From Mangrovihabitans endophyticus (GTDB lineage: Bacteria > Actinomycetota > Actinomycetes > Mycobacteriales > Micromonosporaceae), in the NCBI RefSeq assembly GCF_014646155.1, contig NZ_BMMX01000001.1, forward strand, positions 1,152,321-1,216,320: 64,000 bases of DNA, read 5' to 3'. Made by a program: the position numbers and the translations under genes. Shown here piece by piece: positions 44,623-53,095 of this stretch. The notes beneath the pieces were generated by a model. The model was not told the DNA's origin. It searched no databases and worked only from the letters and a program-made list of their open reading frames with translations. Positions within the stretch are counted from its first letter, which is position 1. Each line of letters opens with the position of its first letter.

Positions 44623-45963
44623 TCACTCCGTTCGGGTCAGGTCCAGCAGGTCGGACACGTGCACGGCGTCGCCGGTCCGCATCGATTCGTTCGCGGCGAG
44701 ACCGGTCAGCAGGGCCAGCGCCCCGTCGCGGGCGGTCGCCGAGCGGTTCATCGGGTCGGTGGCCGCGCCCATCAGCACGGCGGTCATCCGCGCGTCGGCC
44801 CCGCCGTGCCCGTCCCCGGGGCGTTCCGGCAGGGGCACCTCGCGGGGCGCAGCCCAGAAGGGATGCAGGGTCAGCCGGACCCGGCCGCGCTCGGACGATG
44901 CGGTCATCCCGTGCACCGCCGCGCCCTTGAGTGAGGCGGCCTGGCCGGGCTCGACGTGGTCACTCTCCACCACCTCCAACTCCAGCCGCCCCCGGCTGCC
45001 GTTGACCATCAGCCGGTAGCCCTCCCACGGCGCGTACGCGGTGAGGTGGTACGTCATCGTCGCGCCGGTGTGGTAGCGCACCAGCACCGCCATGTCGTCC
45101 TCGATGGTCACGCCGGGCGCGAAGACGTTGCGGTCGCGCAGATAGCCGTCCTCCGCCTCGGCGTCGAGGTAGAGCTCGCGCAGCCGGTGGTTGCCCGCCA
45201 GGGACAGCGCGAACGGATCGTCCGCGGCCTGCGGGCTGCCGTGTGCCCGCTGGTAGTCGCGAGCGTAACCATGCCGGGTGCCGGCGTCGCCGTAGAAGAA
45301 CAGCCGTCCCTGCGCGGACACTCGCTCGGGCCGGGCGCCCAGCCACCAGTTGACCAGGTCGAAGTGGTGCCCGGCCTTGTGCACCAGAAGGCCCCCGGAG
45401 CCGGCCCGCTCGCGGTGCCAGCGCCGGAAGTAGTCGGCGCCGTGCCGCACGTCCAGCAGCCATTCGAAGTGCACCGAGCCGATCTCCCCGACGGCGCCGG
45501 CGGCCAGCAGCTCCCGCACCTTCTCGTGGACCGGGTTGAACCGGTAGTTGAACGCCACCCGAACCTCGCGGCCGGTGCGTTTCTCGGCGTCCAGGATGGC
45601 GCGGCAGCCGTCGCCGTCCACCGTCATCGGCTTCTCGGTGATCACGTCACAGCCCGCGTCCAGGCCCGCCACGATGTGGTCCGCGTGCGCGCTGTCCATG
45701 CTGGTCACCACGAGCGTGTCGACGTGTTCGCGGGCGAGCATCGCGGCCGGTGACGCCGAGCGGTAGGTGGGCACCGGCGCCAGGGCGTCCGCGCAGAGCC
45801 AGCGGTTGTGCGCGTCCATGCGCGCCTGGTTGCGGTCGCAGAGGGCCACCAACTCGGCGGTGCCGCAGTGGTCGCGGGTGATCGCCCGGACGAACATCTC
45901 GGCGCGCGCCCCGGTGCCGACGATCGCGTAGCGTCGCCGTCCCTCGCTGCCCGTGTCGGCCAT
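44623..45963 (-). CDS. Gfo/Idh/MocA-family oxidoreductase
   Basis: First gene of the leftward uronate operon; 446 residues. Rossmann motif YAIVGTGARAEMF, catalytic EKP motif (VITEKPMTV), and a large C-terminal domain starting NYRFNPVHEKV with the His pair of HKAGHHFDLVNWWLG. Related proteins are common in pectin and uronate clusters, but the substrate is not established. GGAAGG is very close to the ATG, so the true start could be slightly downstream. Its promoter region holds a CAAACGTTTG operator. Confidence 0.85.
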   Translation of the reverse strand: MADTGSEGRRRYAIVGTGARAEMFVRAITRDHCGTAELVALCDRNQARMDAHNRWLCADALAPVPTYRSASPAAMLAREHVDTLVVTSMDSAHADHIVAGLDAGCDVITEKPMTVDGDGCRAILDAEKRTGREVRVAFNYRFNPVHEKVRELLAAGAVGEIGSVHFEWLLDVRHGADYFRRWHRERAGSGGLLVHKAGHHFDLVNWWLGARPERVSAQGRLFFYGDAGTRHGYARDYQRAHGSPQAADDPFALSLAGNHRLRELYLDAEAEDGYLRDRNVFAPGVTIEDDMAVLVRYHTGATMTYHLTAYAPWEGYRLMVNGSRGRLELEVVESDHVEPGQAASLKGAAVHGMTASSERGRVRLTLHPFWAAPREVPLPERPGDGHGGADARMTAVLMGAATDPMNRSATARDGALALLTGLAANESMRTGDAVHVSDLLDLTRTE

Positions 45964-45991
45964 GGTCCTTCCGTCCCCTCGATCCCGAGGC

Positions 45992-46005
45992 TACAAACGT
46001 TTGCA
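45992..46005. promoter_or_regulatory. LacI-type operator of the uronate operon
   Basis: TACAAACGTTTGCA: a perfect 10-bp core CAAACGTTTG with one further matching outer pair. It lies 29-42 nt upstream of the uronate operon's first ATG, just downstream of its likely -10, a repressing position. Confidence 0.8.
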
Positions 46006-46011
46006 TTTCGA

Positions 46012-46040
46012 CGCTAACCAAAGCGATAGACGGCAGTCAA
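46012..46040 (-). promoter_or_regulatory. Candidate uronate-operon promoter
   Basis: On the minus strand TTGACT (46035-46040) and TTAGCG (46012-46017) are separated by 17 nt. The -35 is good, the -10 weak. The operator at 45992-46005 overlaps the expected start of transcription. Confidence 0.45.
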
Positions 46041-46124
46041 TAATAGGGGCCTTATCGCCCGGTCTTGTCCGCTTATGGGCGGTTGATCGAAGCCGCGTCG
46101 AAATCATTTGGCAACACATTGTGG

Positions 46125-46152
46125 TTGACATTGATGCAACCGCTTGTATTAA
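46125..46152 (+). promoter_or_regulatory. LacI-gene promoter with operator in its spacer
   Basis: TTGACA (46125-46130), a 16-nt spacer and TATTAA (46147-46152). TGCAACCGCTTGTA (46135-46148), a degenerate copy of the operator at 45992, fills the spacer, so the repressor should switch off its own gene and the ABC genes behind it. Confidence 0.6.
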
Positions 46153-46215
46153 TGGTGGCCGATACCGTGACCCACGCCACTTCTTGCGGGGGTAGCCGAC
46201 GAGGAGGCACCGAGC

Positions 46216-47235
46216 ATGCCGGCCACGATCCGTGACGTCGCCAAGGCGTCCGGCGTGCACATCTCCACCGTGTCGCGGACCTTCTCCGCCCCGCACCTGG
46301 TCAACGTCGAGACCCGGACGCGGGTGCAGGCCTGCGCCGAGCAGCTCGGCTACCGGCCCAACCGGGCCGCGCGGGCGCTCATCACCGGCCGCACCTTCAA
46401 CATCGGACTGATCGTCGCGGACATCGCCAACCCGTTCTTCCCACCGCTGGTCAAGGCGGCCGAGAGCCAGGCTCGCCGGCACGACCACCACATCTTCGTG
46501 GCCGACACCAACGAGGACGCGGTGGTCGAGGAGGACCTGGTGCGCGCCCTCGCCAAGCAGGTCGACGGCGTGCTGCTGTGCAGCCCGCGGATGAGCAACA
46601 GCCTCATCGAGCAGCTCAGCCGCGAGGTCCCGCTGGTCATCGTGAACCGTCAGGTCGGCGGCCTGCCCGCGGTGGTGATGGATGTCGCGTACGGCGCGCG
46701 TCGCGCGGTCGAGCATCTCGCCGGCCTGGGACACCGTCGTCTCGCGCTGGTCAGCGGGCCGCGCGGCTCCTGGACCAGCCGGGAGATCCGGCGTGCCGCC
46801 ACGGCGGCGGCCCGCACCGCACGGTGCGAGCTCTCCATCGTCGGCCCGAACCTGCCCACCGAGGAGGGCGGGCTGTCCGTCGCCGAACAGATCGCCCACG
46901 GCCCGGCCACCGCCGTGCTGGCCTACAACGACCTGATGGCCATCGGCCTGATGGAGGGCCTGCACGCCGCCGGTGTGCGGACCCCGGAGGACATCAGCGT
47001 CGTCGGCATCGACGACATCACCCTCAGCCGTCTCACCCGGCCCAAGCTCACCACGGTGGCGATGCCCACCGCCACCGCCGGCCGGGCGGCCGTCGACATG
47101 CTTCTCGCGTACGGCGACGACCGCCGCACCACCGCACACGTGAACCTGCAGACCGAGCTCGTCGTCCGCGACTCGACCGCGGCGCCGAACCCGCGCCGTC
47201 CCGCGGAGCCCGGCGACGCGGCCGGCACCGTCTGA
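46216..47235 (+). CDS. LacI-family repressor of the uronate/ABC genes
   Basis: A 339-residue regulator: helix-turn-helix TIRDVAKASGVHISTVSRTF at the extreme N-terminus and a sugar-binding-like core (VGLIVADIANPFF-type NIGLIVADIANPFF, VSGPRGSWTSREI, VVGIDDITLSRLTRP). GAGGAGG stands 9 nt before the ATG. It is divergent from the uronate operon and leads the ABC importer operon, with operators at 45992 and 46135 between them. The effector is probably a uronate, a pathway intermediate or an unsaturated oligogalacturonide (inference). Confidence 0.92.
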   Translation: MPATIRDVAKASGVHISTVSRTFSAPHLVNVETRTRVQACAEQLGYRPNRAARALITGRTFNIGLIVADIANPFFPPLVKAAESQARRHDHHIFVADTNEDAVVEEDLVRALAKQVDGVLLCSPRMSNSLIEQLSREVPLVIVNRQVGGLPAVVMDVAYGARRAVEHLAGLGHRRLALVSGPRGSWTSREIRRAATAAARTARCELSIVGPNLPTEEGGLSVAEQIAHGPATAVLAYNDLMAIGLMEGLHAAGVRTPEDISVVGIDDITLSRLTRPKLTTVAMPTATAGRAAVDMLLAYGDDRRTTAHVNLQTELVVRDSTAAPNPRRPAEPGDAAGTV

Positions 47236-47265
47236 GACCGTCCCCTCCCACTTCGAGGAGTGAGT

Positions 47266-48573
47266 GTGTTGCACCGCAAAACCCACGCCACCCGGCGTCG
47301 CGTGCTGGCCGCGGCGCTGGCCCTGCCCGTGCTTGCGTCAGTCGCGGCCTGCGGCGACGGCGGCGACGATGACGGCTCCGGCTCCGGCAAGGCGGTGGAG
47401 CTGTCCGTCTTCTGGTGGGGCGCCGAGGAACGCGCATCACTGACGGAGAAGGCGCTGGCGCTCTACACCGAGCGCCACCCCAATGTCACCTTCAAGAAGA
47501 CCTGGCAGGCCAACCAGGGGTATTTCGACAAGCTGGCCACGCTGACCGCGGGCGGCAACGCACCCGACCTGTTCCAGATCGACGACAACTATCTGGCCGA
47601 GTACGCGACCCGCAACGTCACGCTGGACCTCAACCCGTACCGCTCGGACGGCGAACTCGACGTCAGCAAGTTCCCGGAAAGCCTCTACCAGTACGGCGTG
47701 GTGGACGGGGAACTGGCGGGCGTCGCCATGGGTGAGAACACTCAGGGTCTCGTCTTCGACAAGACCCTGCTGGACCGGCACGGGCTGCCCGCGCCCACCA
47801 CCGGGATGGGCTGGGAGGATCACATCGCCTGGGCGGAGCGGGTCAGCAAGACCGCCAAGGTGCCCGGCACCCAGGACCCGAGCGCCGACTACAAGGCGTT
47901 CTGGGTCTGGCTGCGACAGCAGGGCAAGGACCTCTACAAGGGTAAGCAACTCGGCTTCACCGAGCAGGACGTGACCCGCTGGTTCGAGCTGTGGAAAGGC
48001 GCCCGGGACCGCGGTGCCACCCCGCCGCCGGACGTCATCCACGAGGGCAACGTCACCGACATCAGCAAGCAGCTCGTGGTCACGGGCAAGGCGGCCACCT
48101 CCTGGGTGTGGGCCAACCAGATGCCCGAGCTGAAGAAGAACACCGACGACGAACTGGGCGTGGTGGCCTACCCGGGCGATCCCAGCGGTCAGTGGGCCCG
48201 CGCATCGATGTACCTGTCGGTGTTTCGCGGCAGCCCGCATCGCGACGAGGCGGTCGACGTGATCAACTTCCTGGTCAACGACCCCGACGTCGCCCAGGTG
48301 CTGGGCACCGACCGCGGGCTGCCGTCCAACATGGAGGTACGCCGGAAACTCGCCGATGCCGTCGACGACCCGGCCATGAAGCAGTCCATCCGGGTGGAGG
48401 ACGACCTGGCGGACAAGTTCGGCCCGGCGCCGTCGGTGCCCCCGGCCGGGCACAGCGACGTGAAAAAGGAACTCCTCAAGGCCGCCGAGGAGGTCCAGTA
48501 CGGCCGGCAGCAGCCGGCCCAGGCCGCGGCGATGTACTTCGCGGCGGCGAAATCCGCCGTGGGGCAGGGCTGA
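47266..48573 (+). CDS. Sugar ABC transporter binding lipoprotein (family 1)
   Basis: Lipid-anchored binding protein of a second CUT1 importer, about 435 residues. A basic N-terminus (HRKTHATRRRVLAAALALP) leads to a lipobox (VAAC), and the mature chain starts VELSVFWWGAEERASLTEKA. Start choice: GAGGAG (47255-47260) allows GTG at 47266 or TTG at 47269; a GTG at 47260 overlaps the ribosome site and is unlikely. It lies about 30 nt after the LacI gene. Context suggests uronate-containing oligosaccharides as ligand (inference). No ATPase gene accompanies it. Confidence 0.9.
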   Translation: MLHRKTHATRRRVLAAALALPVLASVAACGDGGDDDGSGSGKAVELSVFWWGAEERASLTEKALALYTERHPNVTFKKTWQANQGYFDKLATLTAGGNAPDLFQIDDNYLAEYATRNVTLDLNPYRSDGELDVSKFPESLYQYGVVDGELAGVAMGENTQGLVFDKTLLDRHGLPAPTTGMGWEDHIAWAERVSKTAKVPGTQDPSADYKAFWVWLRQQGKDLYKGKQLGFTEQDVTRWFELWKGARDRGATPPPDVIHEGNVTDISKQLVVTGKAATSWVWANQMPELKKNTDDELGVVAYPGDPSGQWARASMYLSVFRGSPHRDEAVDVINFLVNDPDVAQVLGTDRGLPSNMEVRRKLADAVDDPAMKQSIRVEDDLADKFGPAPSVPPAGHSDVKKELLKAAEEVQYGRQQPAQAAAMYFAAAKSAVGQG

Positions 48574-48575
48574 CC

Positions 48576-49550
48576 GTGGCCGCGGCGCCGACCGCCGAAC
48601 GTCCCGCGATCGCCCGCCGGGGCCCGGCCGCACCGCGGCCGGGCCCCGGCGGGCGCCACCGGCAGAACCTTCCCGGATATCTGTTCCTCAGCCCCTGGCT
48701 GGTCGGCTTCCTGCTGATCACCGCGGTGCCGATGCTGCTCTCGCTGTATCTCAGCTTCACCGACTACGACGTGCTCACCCCGCTGCGCGAGGTGCACTGG
48801 GTGGGCTGGGACAACTACCGGCGCATGGTCACCGCCGACCCGTCGTACTGGCACGCGGTCCGGGTCACCCTCACCTTCGCGCTGGTCGCCGTCCCGCTCA
48901 AGCTCGCGGTCGCGCTCGGGGTCGCGGTCCTGCTCAACCGGACGTTCCGCGGCGTCGGCGTGTTCCGCGGCCTGTTCTACCTGCCGTCTCTGCTGGGCGG
49001 CAGCGTCGCGCTGGCCATCGTGTGGGTGAGCATGTTCAACCGCGACGGCGCGTTCAACTCGCTGCTCGCCCTGTTCGGCATCCAGGGCGCCCCGTGGGTC
49101 AACGATCCGCGCTGGGCGCTGGAGACGCTGATGCTGCTGGCGATCTGGCAGTTCGGTGCGCCGATGGTGATCTTCCTGGCCGGCCTCAAACAGGTGCCCA
49201 CCGAGCTCTACGAGGCGTCCTCGGTGGACGGTGCCGGGGCGGTGCGGCGGTTCTGGCACGTCACCCTGCCGATGCTGTCCCCGGTCATCTTCTTCAACCT
49301 GGTGCTCGAAACCATCCACGGATTCCAGGGATTCACCTCGGCCTTCGTGCTCAGCAACGGCACCGGCGGCCCGGTCGACTCCACCCTGATGTACACCCTG
49401 AACCTCTACATCAACGGTTTCGTCCGGCTGGACATGGGATACGCCTCCGCGATGGCCTGGGTGTTCCTGGTCGCGGTCGGCCTGATCACCGTGGTGCTGT
49501 TCCGCACCGGGCGCTTCTGGGTGCACTACTCCGACGCCGAGGAGCACTGA
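48576..49550 (+). CDS. Sugar ABC permease, MalF type
   Basis: A 324-residue membrane subunit of the second CUT1 importer, about six helices, EAA loop YEASSVDGAGAVRRFWHVTLP. It resembles the permease at 26100-27023 over most of its length (for example IFLAGLKQVP and FNLVLETIHGFQGFTSAFV), so the two importers are probably related systems for similar oligosaccharides. GTG start 2 nt after the binding-protein stop; its stop overlaps the next ATG by one base. Confidence 0.92.
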   Translation: MAAAPTAERPAIARRGPAAPRPGPGGRHRQNLPGYLFLSPWLVGFLLITAVPMLLSLYLSFTDYDVLTPLREVHWVGWDNYRRMVTADPSYWHAVRVTLTFALVAVPLKLAVALGVAVLLNRTFRGVGVFRGLFYLPSLLGGSVALAIVWVSMFNRDGAFNSLLALFGIQGAPWVNDPRWALETLMLLAIWQFGAPMVIFLAGLKQVPTELYEASSVDGAGAVRRFWHVTLPMLSPVIFFNLVLETIHGFQGFTSAFVLSNGTGGPVDSTLMYTLNLYINGFVRLDMGYASAMAWVFLVAVGLITVVLFRTGRFWVHYSDAEEH

Positions 49551-50383
49551 TGCGTGGCCGGCTCCTCCGCCCCCTGCTGCTGATCCTGGTGCTGGCCGTG
49601 GTGCTCTATCCGCTGGTGTGGATGGTGGGCACCGCATTCAAGTCACCCGGCGAGATCGTGAGCAACATCGGGCTGCTTCCGGAGCACGTCACGCCCGGCA
49701 ACTTCACCCAGGGCTGGCACAAGTTCGACGTCGGCTTCGGCCGGTTCTTCGCCAACAGCGTCCTGGTCGCGGGGCTCACCGTGGTCGGCAACGTCGCGTC
49801 GTGTGTGCTCGCCGCGTACGCCCTCGGCCGGCTGCGTTTCCGTCTGCGGTCGGTGTGGTTCGCCGTCATGATCGCCACCCTGCTGCTGCCCGGCCACGTG
49901 CTGATCGTCCCGCAGTACATCCTGTTCCGGTCGCTCGGCTGGATCGGTGGATCCTGGCCGTACCTGCCCCTGCTGGTGCCGCATTTCCTGGCGACCGAGG
50001 CGTTCTTCGTCTTCCTGATGGTCCAGTTCATGCGGAGCATCCCCCGCGAGCTGGACGAAGCCGCCACCATCGACGGCGCGTCCGCCTGGACCGTCTTCCG
50101 CTACGTGGTCCTGCCGCTGAGCCGCCCGGCGCTCGTCACCACCGCCATCTTCTCGTTCATCTGGACCTGGAACGACTTCTTCCGCCAGCTCGTCTACCTG
50201 TCCGACCTGAACCAGTACACGGTGCCGGTGGCGCTGACCCTGTTCATCGACTCCACCAGTGAGACCGCCGTCGGCCCGATGTTCGCCATGTCACTGCTGT
50301 CGCTGGTGCCGGTGTTCCTGTTCTTCGTGGCCTTCCAGCGGATGCTGGTGGAGGGCATCAACACCAGCGGCCTGAAGGGCTGA
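49550..50383 (+). CDS. Sugar ABC permease, MalG type
   Basis: Second membrane subunit, 277 residues, about six helices, EAA loop ELDEAATIDGASAWTVFRYVVLP. Strong resemblance to the permease at 25208-26110 (IWTWNDFF, QYTVPVAL, MFAMSLLSLVPVFL) again pairs the two importers. The ATG shares one base with the preceding stop codon (TGATG). Confidence 0.93.
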   Translation: MRGRLLRPLLLILVLAVVLYPLVWMVGTAFKSPGEIVSNIGLLPEHVTPGNFTQGWHKFDVGFGRFFANSVLVAGLTVVGNVASCVLAAYALGRLRFRLRSVWFAVMIATLLLPGHVLIVPQYILFRSLGWIGGSWPYLPLLVPHFLATEAFFVFLMVQFMRSIPRELDEAATIDGASAWTVFRYVVLPLSRPALVTTAIFSFIWTWNDFFRQLVYLSDLNQYTVPVALTLFIDSTSETAVGPMFAMSLLSLVPVFLFFVAFQRMLVEGINTSGLKG

Positions 50384-50384
50384 G

Positions 50385-50981
50385 ATGACGCCTCGCTGGC
50401 ACGACACCGTGCGTACCGCGACCGAACTGGCCGTGCTCGGCTTCCTGCTGGTGCTCGCCGCGCTGCCGGTGGTGACCGCGCCCGCGGTGACGGTCGCGGG
50501 CAGTGCCGCCGTGCGCCACCGCCTCGACCATGACCGATGGCCGTCGCCACGCGCGTGTGGCGACGCGTTCCGGCGCGCCTTCTGGCCGGCGCTGGCGGCG
50601 GCCGTGGTCACCGTCGCGGTGGCCGGGCTGATCGTGGCGGACCTGCGGGCGTTGGGGGACGGCCGGGTGCCCGGCGGCGTTCCGCTGATCGCGGTCACCG
50701 CCGCGGTGGCGTTCGCGCTGCTCGGGGTGGGCGGGCTGGCGGTGGTGACGGCGGCGAACGGCGGCCCGGTGCGTCGTGCCGTGGCGACCGCGGTGCGCGC
50801 GGCCCGGATGCGGCCGTCCGCCCCGGCGGCCTGCGCCGGGGTGATCCTGCTGGCGGCCGGCCTCGCGGTGCTGGTGCATCCGGTGCTGGTCCCGGTGCTG
50901 GCCGGCTACACCCTGTTCGCGTTGCATGTGATCTGCCGGCGCCGACGGCACCACGGCAGTCTCACATCTGCCCGACCATGA
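50385..50981 (+). CDS. DUF624 (YesL-like) membrane protein
   Basis: A 198-residue protein with about five hydrophobic helices. The N-terminal layout (helix, PVVTAPAVTVAGSAAVRHRL, then DAFRRAFWPALA) fits the YesL/DUF624 family, whose genes lie beside rhamnogalacturonan transporters in Bacillus. Its role is unknown; a helper of the importer is possible. The ATG is 1 nt after the permease stop. Its last 20 bp overlap the convergent anti-sigma gene. Confidence 0.68.
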   Translation: MTPRWHDTVRTATELAVLGFLLVLAALPVVTAPAVTVAGSAAVRHRLDHDRWPSPRACGDAFRRAFWPALAAAVVTVAVAGLIVADLRALGDGRVPGGVPLIAVTAAVAFALLGVGGLAVVTAANGGPVRRAVATAVRAARMRPSAPAACAGVILLAAGLAVLVHPVLVPVLAGYTLFALHVICRRRRHHGSLTSARP

Positions 50982-51963
50982 CCAGGACGCCGGGGGCGTT
51001 GCCGCCGCCCACCCGCTGCTCGGTCACCTCGATGCGGTTGAATTTCTTCAGTGGCACCCCGGACCAGAGCTCCACCTGCCCGGGCTGGTGCATGTGGAAG
51101 GTGCCCAGCGGCACGTACTCGTCGCCGCGCACCGCCCAGCCCTGGTAGTACTTGCCCGCCGGGGCCGGGGCCAAGCCGTCGGCGTTCACCACCAACCGCC
51201 ACCCGGCGTCCCGTTCGAAGCCCTGCACCCGAGCGTGTGCGCCCGGAGCCACGCTGGTGCCGGTCAGTTGGACCGTGGCGACCAGGCGTCCCGGGTCGGA
51301 CGGCTGGACCAGGTAGTTGCCGACCAGCACGGCCACCAGCACCACCGCGGCCAGGGCCGCGGCGATGCCGAGCCCGGGACGCGGGAACGACCAATGGGCG
51401 GGCAGCCACCACCGGTTCCGCGCGGGCCGCGTCGGCTTGATGGCGGCCGTCTCGCGATCCGGAGGCGGCGCCGGCGAACCCGGGATCGTCCCGGCCGGCG
51501 GGTCTGCGCCGGCTGCCGGGCCCGCATCGGCCTGCAGGTCGGCGTCGGCTTCCGGGCCGGCGTCGGCCGCGGGAGCCGTCAGCGGCTCGGTGCTCGCCGT
51601 GCCGGCGGCCGCGCGAATCTCCGCGAGCAGCGACGCGGGCAGCGATGCGGGCGCCTGCTGCCAGGTGCCGGGGTGCGCCAGCGTCGCGCTCATCCGGGCC
51701 AGGACGGCCCGCTCGTGCGCCGGCCCGACCTCGCCGGCCCGCACCGCCTCCGGCCGCACCCCCTCCGGCCGCACCGTCTCCGGTTGGGTCTCCCCGGGCT
51801 GGGTCTCCCCGGGCCGCACGACCTCGGGCTGGGTCTCCTCGGGCTGGGTCTCCTCGGGCCGGGTCTCTCCGGGCCGGGGCGCGTCGCCGTCGGCCGCCAG
51901 GGCCACCACCCGGCTCAGCGCTCCTTCCAGCGCCCGTGCGCGGCGCTCCACGTCGTCGTTCAT
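50962..51963 (-). CDS. RskA-like anti-sigma factor
   Basis: A 333-residue single-pass membrane protein that should hold the partner ECF sigma factor inactive. An N-terminal cytoplasmic part (1-200), one helix (about 207-230, LGIAAALAAVVLVAVLVGNYL) and an outer RskA-type C-domain (LVATVQLTGTSVAPGAHARV, YYQGWAVRGDEYVPLGTFH) are seen. The zinc motif HxxxCxxC common in anti-sigma factors is absent, and residues 30-78 are a low-complexity ET(Q/R)P(E/G) repeat. The ATG overlaps the sigma-factor stop by 4 nt. Its signal is unknown. Confidence 0.85.
   Translation of the reverse strand: MNDDVERRARALEGALSRVVALAADGDAPRPGETRPEETQPEETQPEVVRPGETQPGETQPETVRPEGVRPEAVRAGEVGPAHERAVLARMSATLAHPGTWQQAPASLPASLLAEIRAAAGTASTEPLTAPAADAGPEADADLQADAGPAAGADPPAGTIPGSPAPPPDRETAAIKPTRPARNRWWLPAHWSFPRPGLGIAAALAAVVLVAVLVGNYLVQPSDPGRLVATVQLTGTSVAPGAHARVQGFERDAGWRLVVNADGLAPAPAGKYYQGWAVRGDEYVPLGTFHMHQPGQVELWSGVPLKKFNRIEVTEQRVGGGNAPGVLVMVGQM
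51730..51876. repeat. Low-complexity repeat in the anti-sigma gene
   Basis: About ten degenerate 12-18-bp units encode (R/Q)P(E/G)ETQ-like acidic/proline repeats, residues 30-78 of the anti-sigma factor. The array is in frame and looks prone to length change. Confidence 0.8.
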
Positions 51964-52574
51964 CGATGCCCTCCGGCCGCCACCTCGTCGTTCGCCCCGC
52001 CGTCGGGGCCTCCTCCCGGGGGCCCTGCCGGGCCGTCGTGCGACGGCTCGTCGAGCAGGTGACCGAGGGACTCGGCCAGCCGTCGATGCGCGCGATGCGA
52101 CCGCGACTTCACCGTGCCCACCGGCACGCCGAGATATTCCGCGATCTCGCTGTGGGTCATCTGGTAGTAGTGCGCCAGGCGCACGATCGCGGCCTCGTCC
52201 GGCGGCAGATGCTCCACGGCCCGGCGCACCTCCCAGACCTCCCACAGCCGCTCCGCCGACATGGCCTCGACGGTGGTCTCCGGCGATCGGTCCGTGGCGG
52301 GCACCGGCACCCGCCGCTCGCGCCGATAGAAGTCGATGGCGGTCTTGCGGGCGATGCCGAACACCCATGCCGCAAGGCTGCGGCCCGGATCGTATCGCCC
52401 GCGACCGCGCCACAGGCCCACGAAGGTCTGCTGGGTCGCCTCCTCGGCCAGACCGGGGTCGGTGAGGATGTTGATCGCCATGCCGAACACCGGACCCCGG
52501 AAGGCGGTGTAGACGGCCGTGAAGCCCTCCTCGCCGCCCTCGGCGAACCGGGTGGCCAACTGCGTGTCGTCCAT
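51960..52574 (-). CDS. ECF RNA polymerase sigma factor
   Basis: A 204-residue sigma-70-type factor with only regions 2 and 4. Region 2 includes DPGLAEEATQQTFVGLW and SLAAWVFGIARKTAIDFYRRERR; region 4 includes LPPDEAAIVRLAHYYQMTHSEIAEYLGVPVGTVKSR. The C-terminal 25 residues are a Gly/Pro-rich tail. The ATG at 52574 is chosen because the upstream frame is noise. It is coupled to the anti-sigma gene by an ATGA overlap and lies 50 nt after the Rieske gene, which suggests it controls the redox genes of this group. Confidence 0.93.
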   Translation of the reverse strand: MDDTQLATRFAEGGEEGFTAVYTAFRGPVFGMAINILTDPGLAEEATQQTFVGLWRGRGRYDPGRSLAAWVFGIARKTAIDFYRRERRVPVPATDRSPETTVEAMSAERLWEVWEVRRAVEHLPPDEAAIVRLAHYYQMTHSEIAEYLGVPVGTVKSRSHRAHRRLAESLGHLLDEPSHDGPAGPPGGGPDGGANDEVAAGGHR

Positions 52575-52624
52575 CGTGGCCCTGATCGTAGGTGGTCGAT
52601 GTTCTCCCGGGCCACCCGCAACGC

Positions 52625-53071
52625 TCAGGCGAGCCGAATCGTCTCGTTCGCGACAGTGACCGGTAACGACGGCAGGGGCCGCCGCGCAGGCCCGGACACC
52701 ACCGAACCGTCGGCGACCGCGAAGCGGCTGCCGTGACAGGGGCAGTTGATGGTGCCGTCGGCCACCTCGCTGACCGCGCACCCGGCATGCGTGCACACCG
52801 CCGAGAAGGCCAGCACACGCTCCGCCGACGGCCTGGTGACCACCACCGAGGAACTCGCCACGATCAGGCCGCCGCCGACCGGAACGTCCGGCATCCGGGC
52901 CAGGACGGTGACCGGCTCCGGAGAGCCGTCCGCCGGGGCGGTGCCGGGCTCCCGATAGACCTGGCAGCCGGTGAGTGACGCGCCGAGCGCCGCGGCGCCG
53001 AGAAGCCGTCGGCGCGACGAACGGCCGCAGGGGTGCGTGCCGGGCTCGGTGGTGAACGGAGGGGGTGGCAT
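52625..53071 (-). CDS. Rieske [2Fe-2S] lipoprotein
   Basis: A 148-residue exported electron carrier. The N-terminus has a twin-arginine motif (SSRRRLLGAAALG) and a lipobox (LTGC, Cys36), so a folded cluster protein is anchored outside. Cluster ligands Cys93/His95 (CTHAGC) and Cys110/His113 (CPCHGS) and the disulfide pair Cys98/Cys112 are all present. Its neighbours are a three-histidine membrane protein and a secreted protein; I infer an electron-transfer chain across or outside the membrane. The partner molecule is unknown. It starts 24 nt after the DUF6529 stop. Confidence 0.92.
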   Translation of the reverse strand: MPPPPFTTEPGTHPCGRSSRRRLLGAAALGASLTGCQVYREPGTAPADGSPEPVTVLARMPDVPVGGGLIVASSSVVVTRPSAERVLAFSAVCTHAGCAVSEVADGTINCPCHGSRFAVADGSVVSGPARRPLPSLPVTVANETIRLA

Positions 53072-53095
53072 GGGCTGCTCCTGCGGTCGGGGAGG

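Noticed and set aside
44960..45463. Alternative minus-strand frame of 167 codons inside the Gfo/Idh gene
   Set aside because: Lies wholly inside a well-supported dehydrogenase in another frame and lacks any motif.
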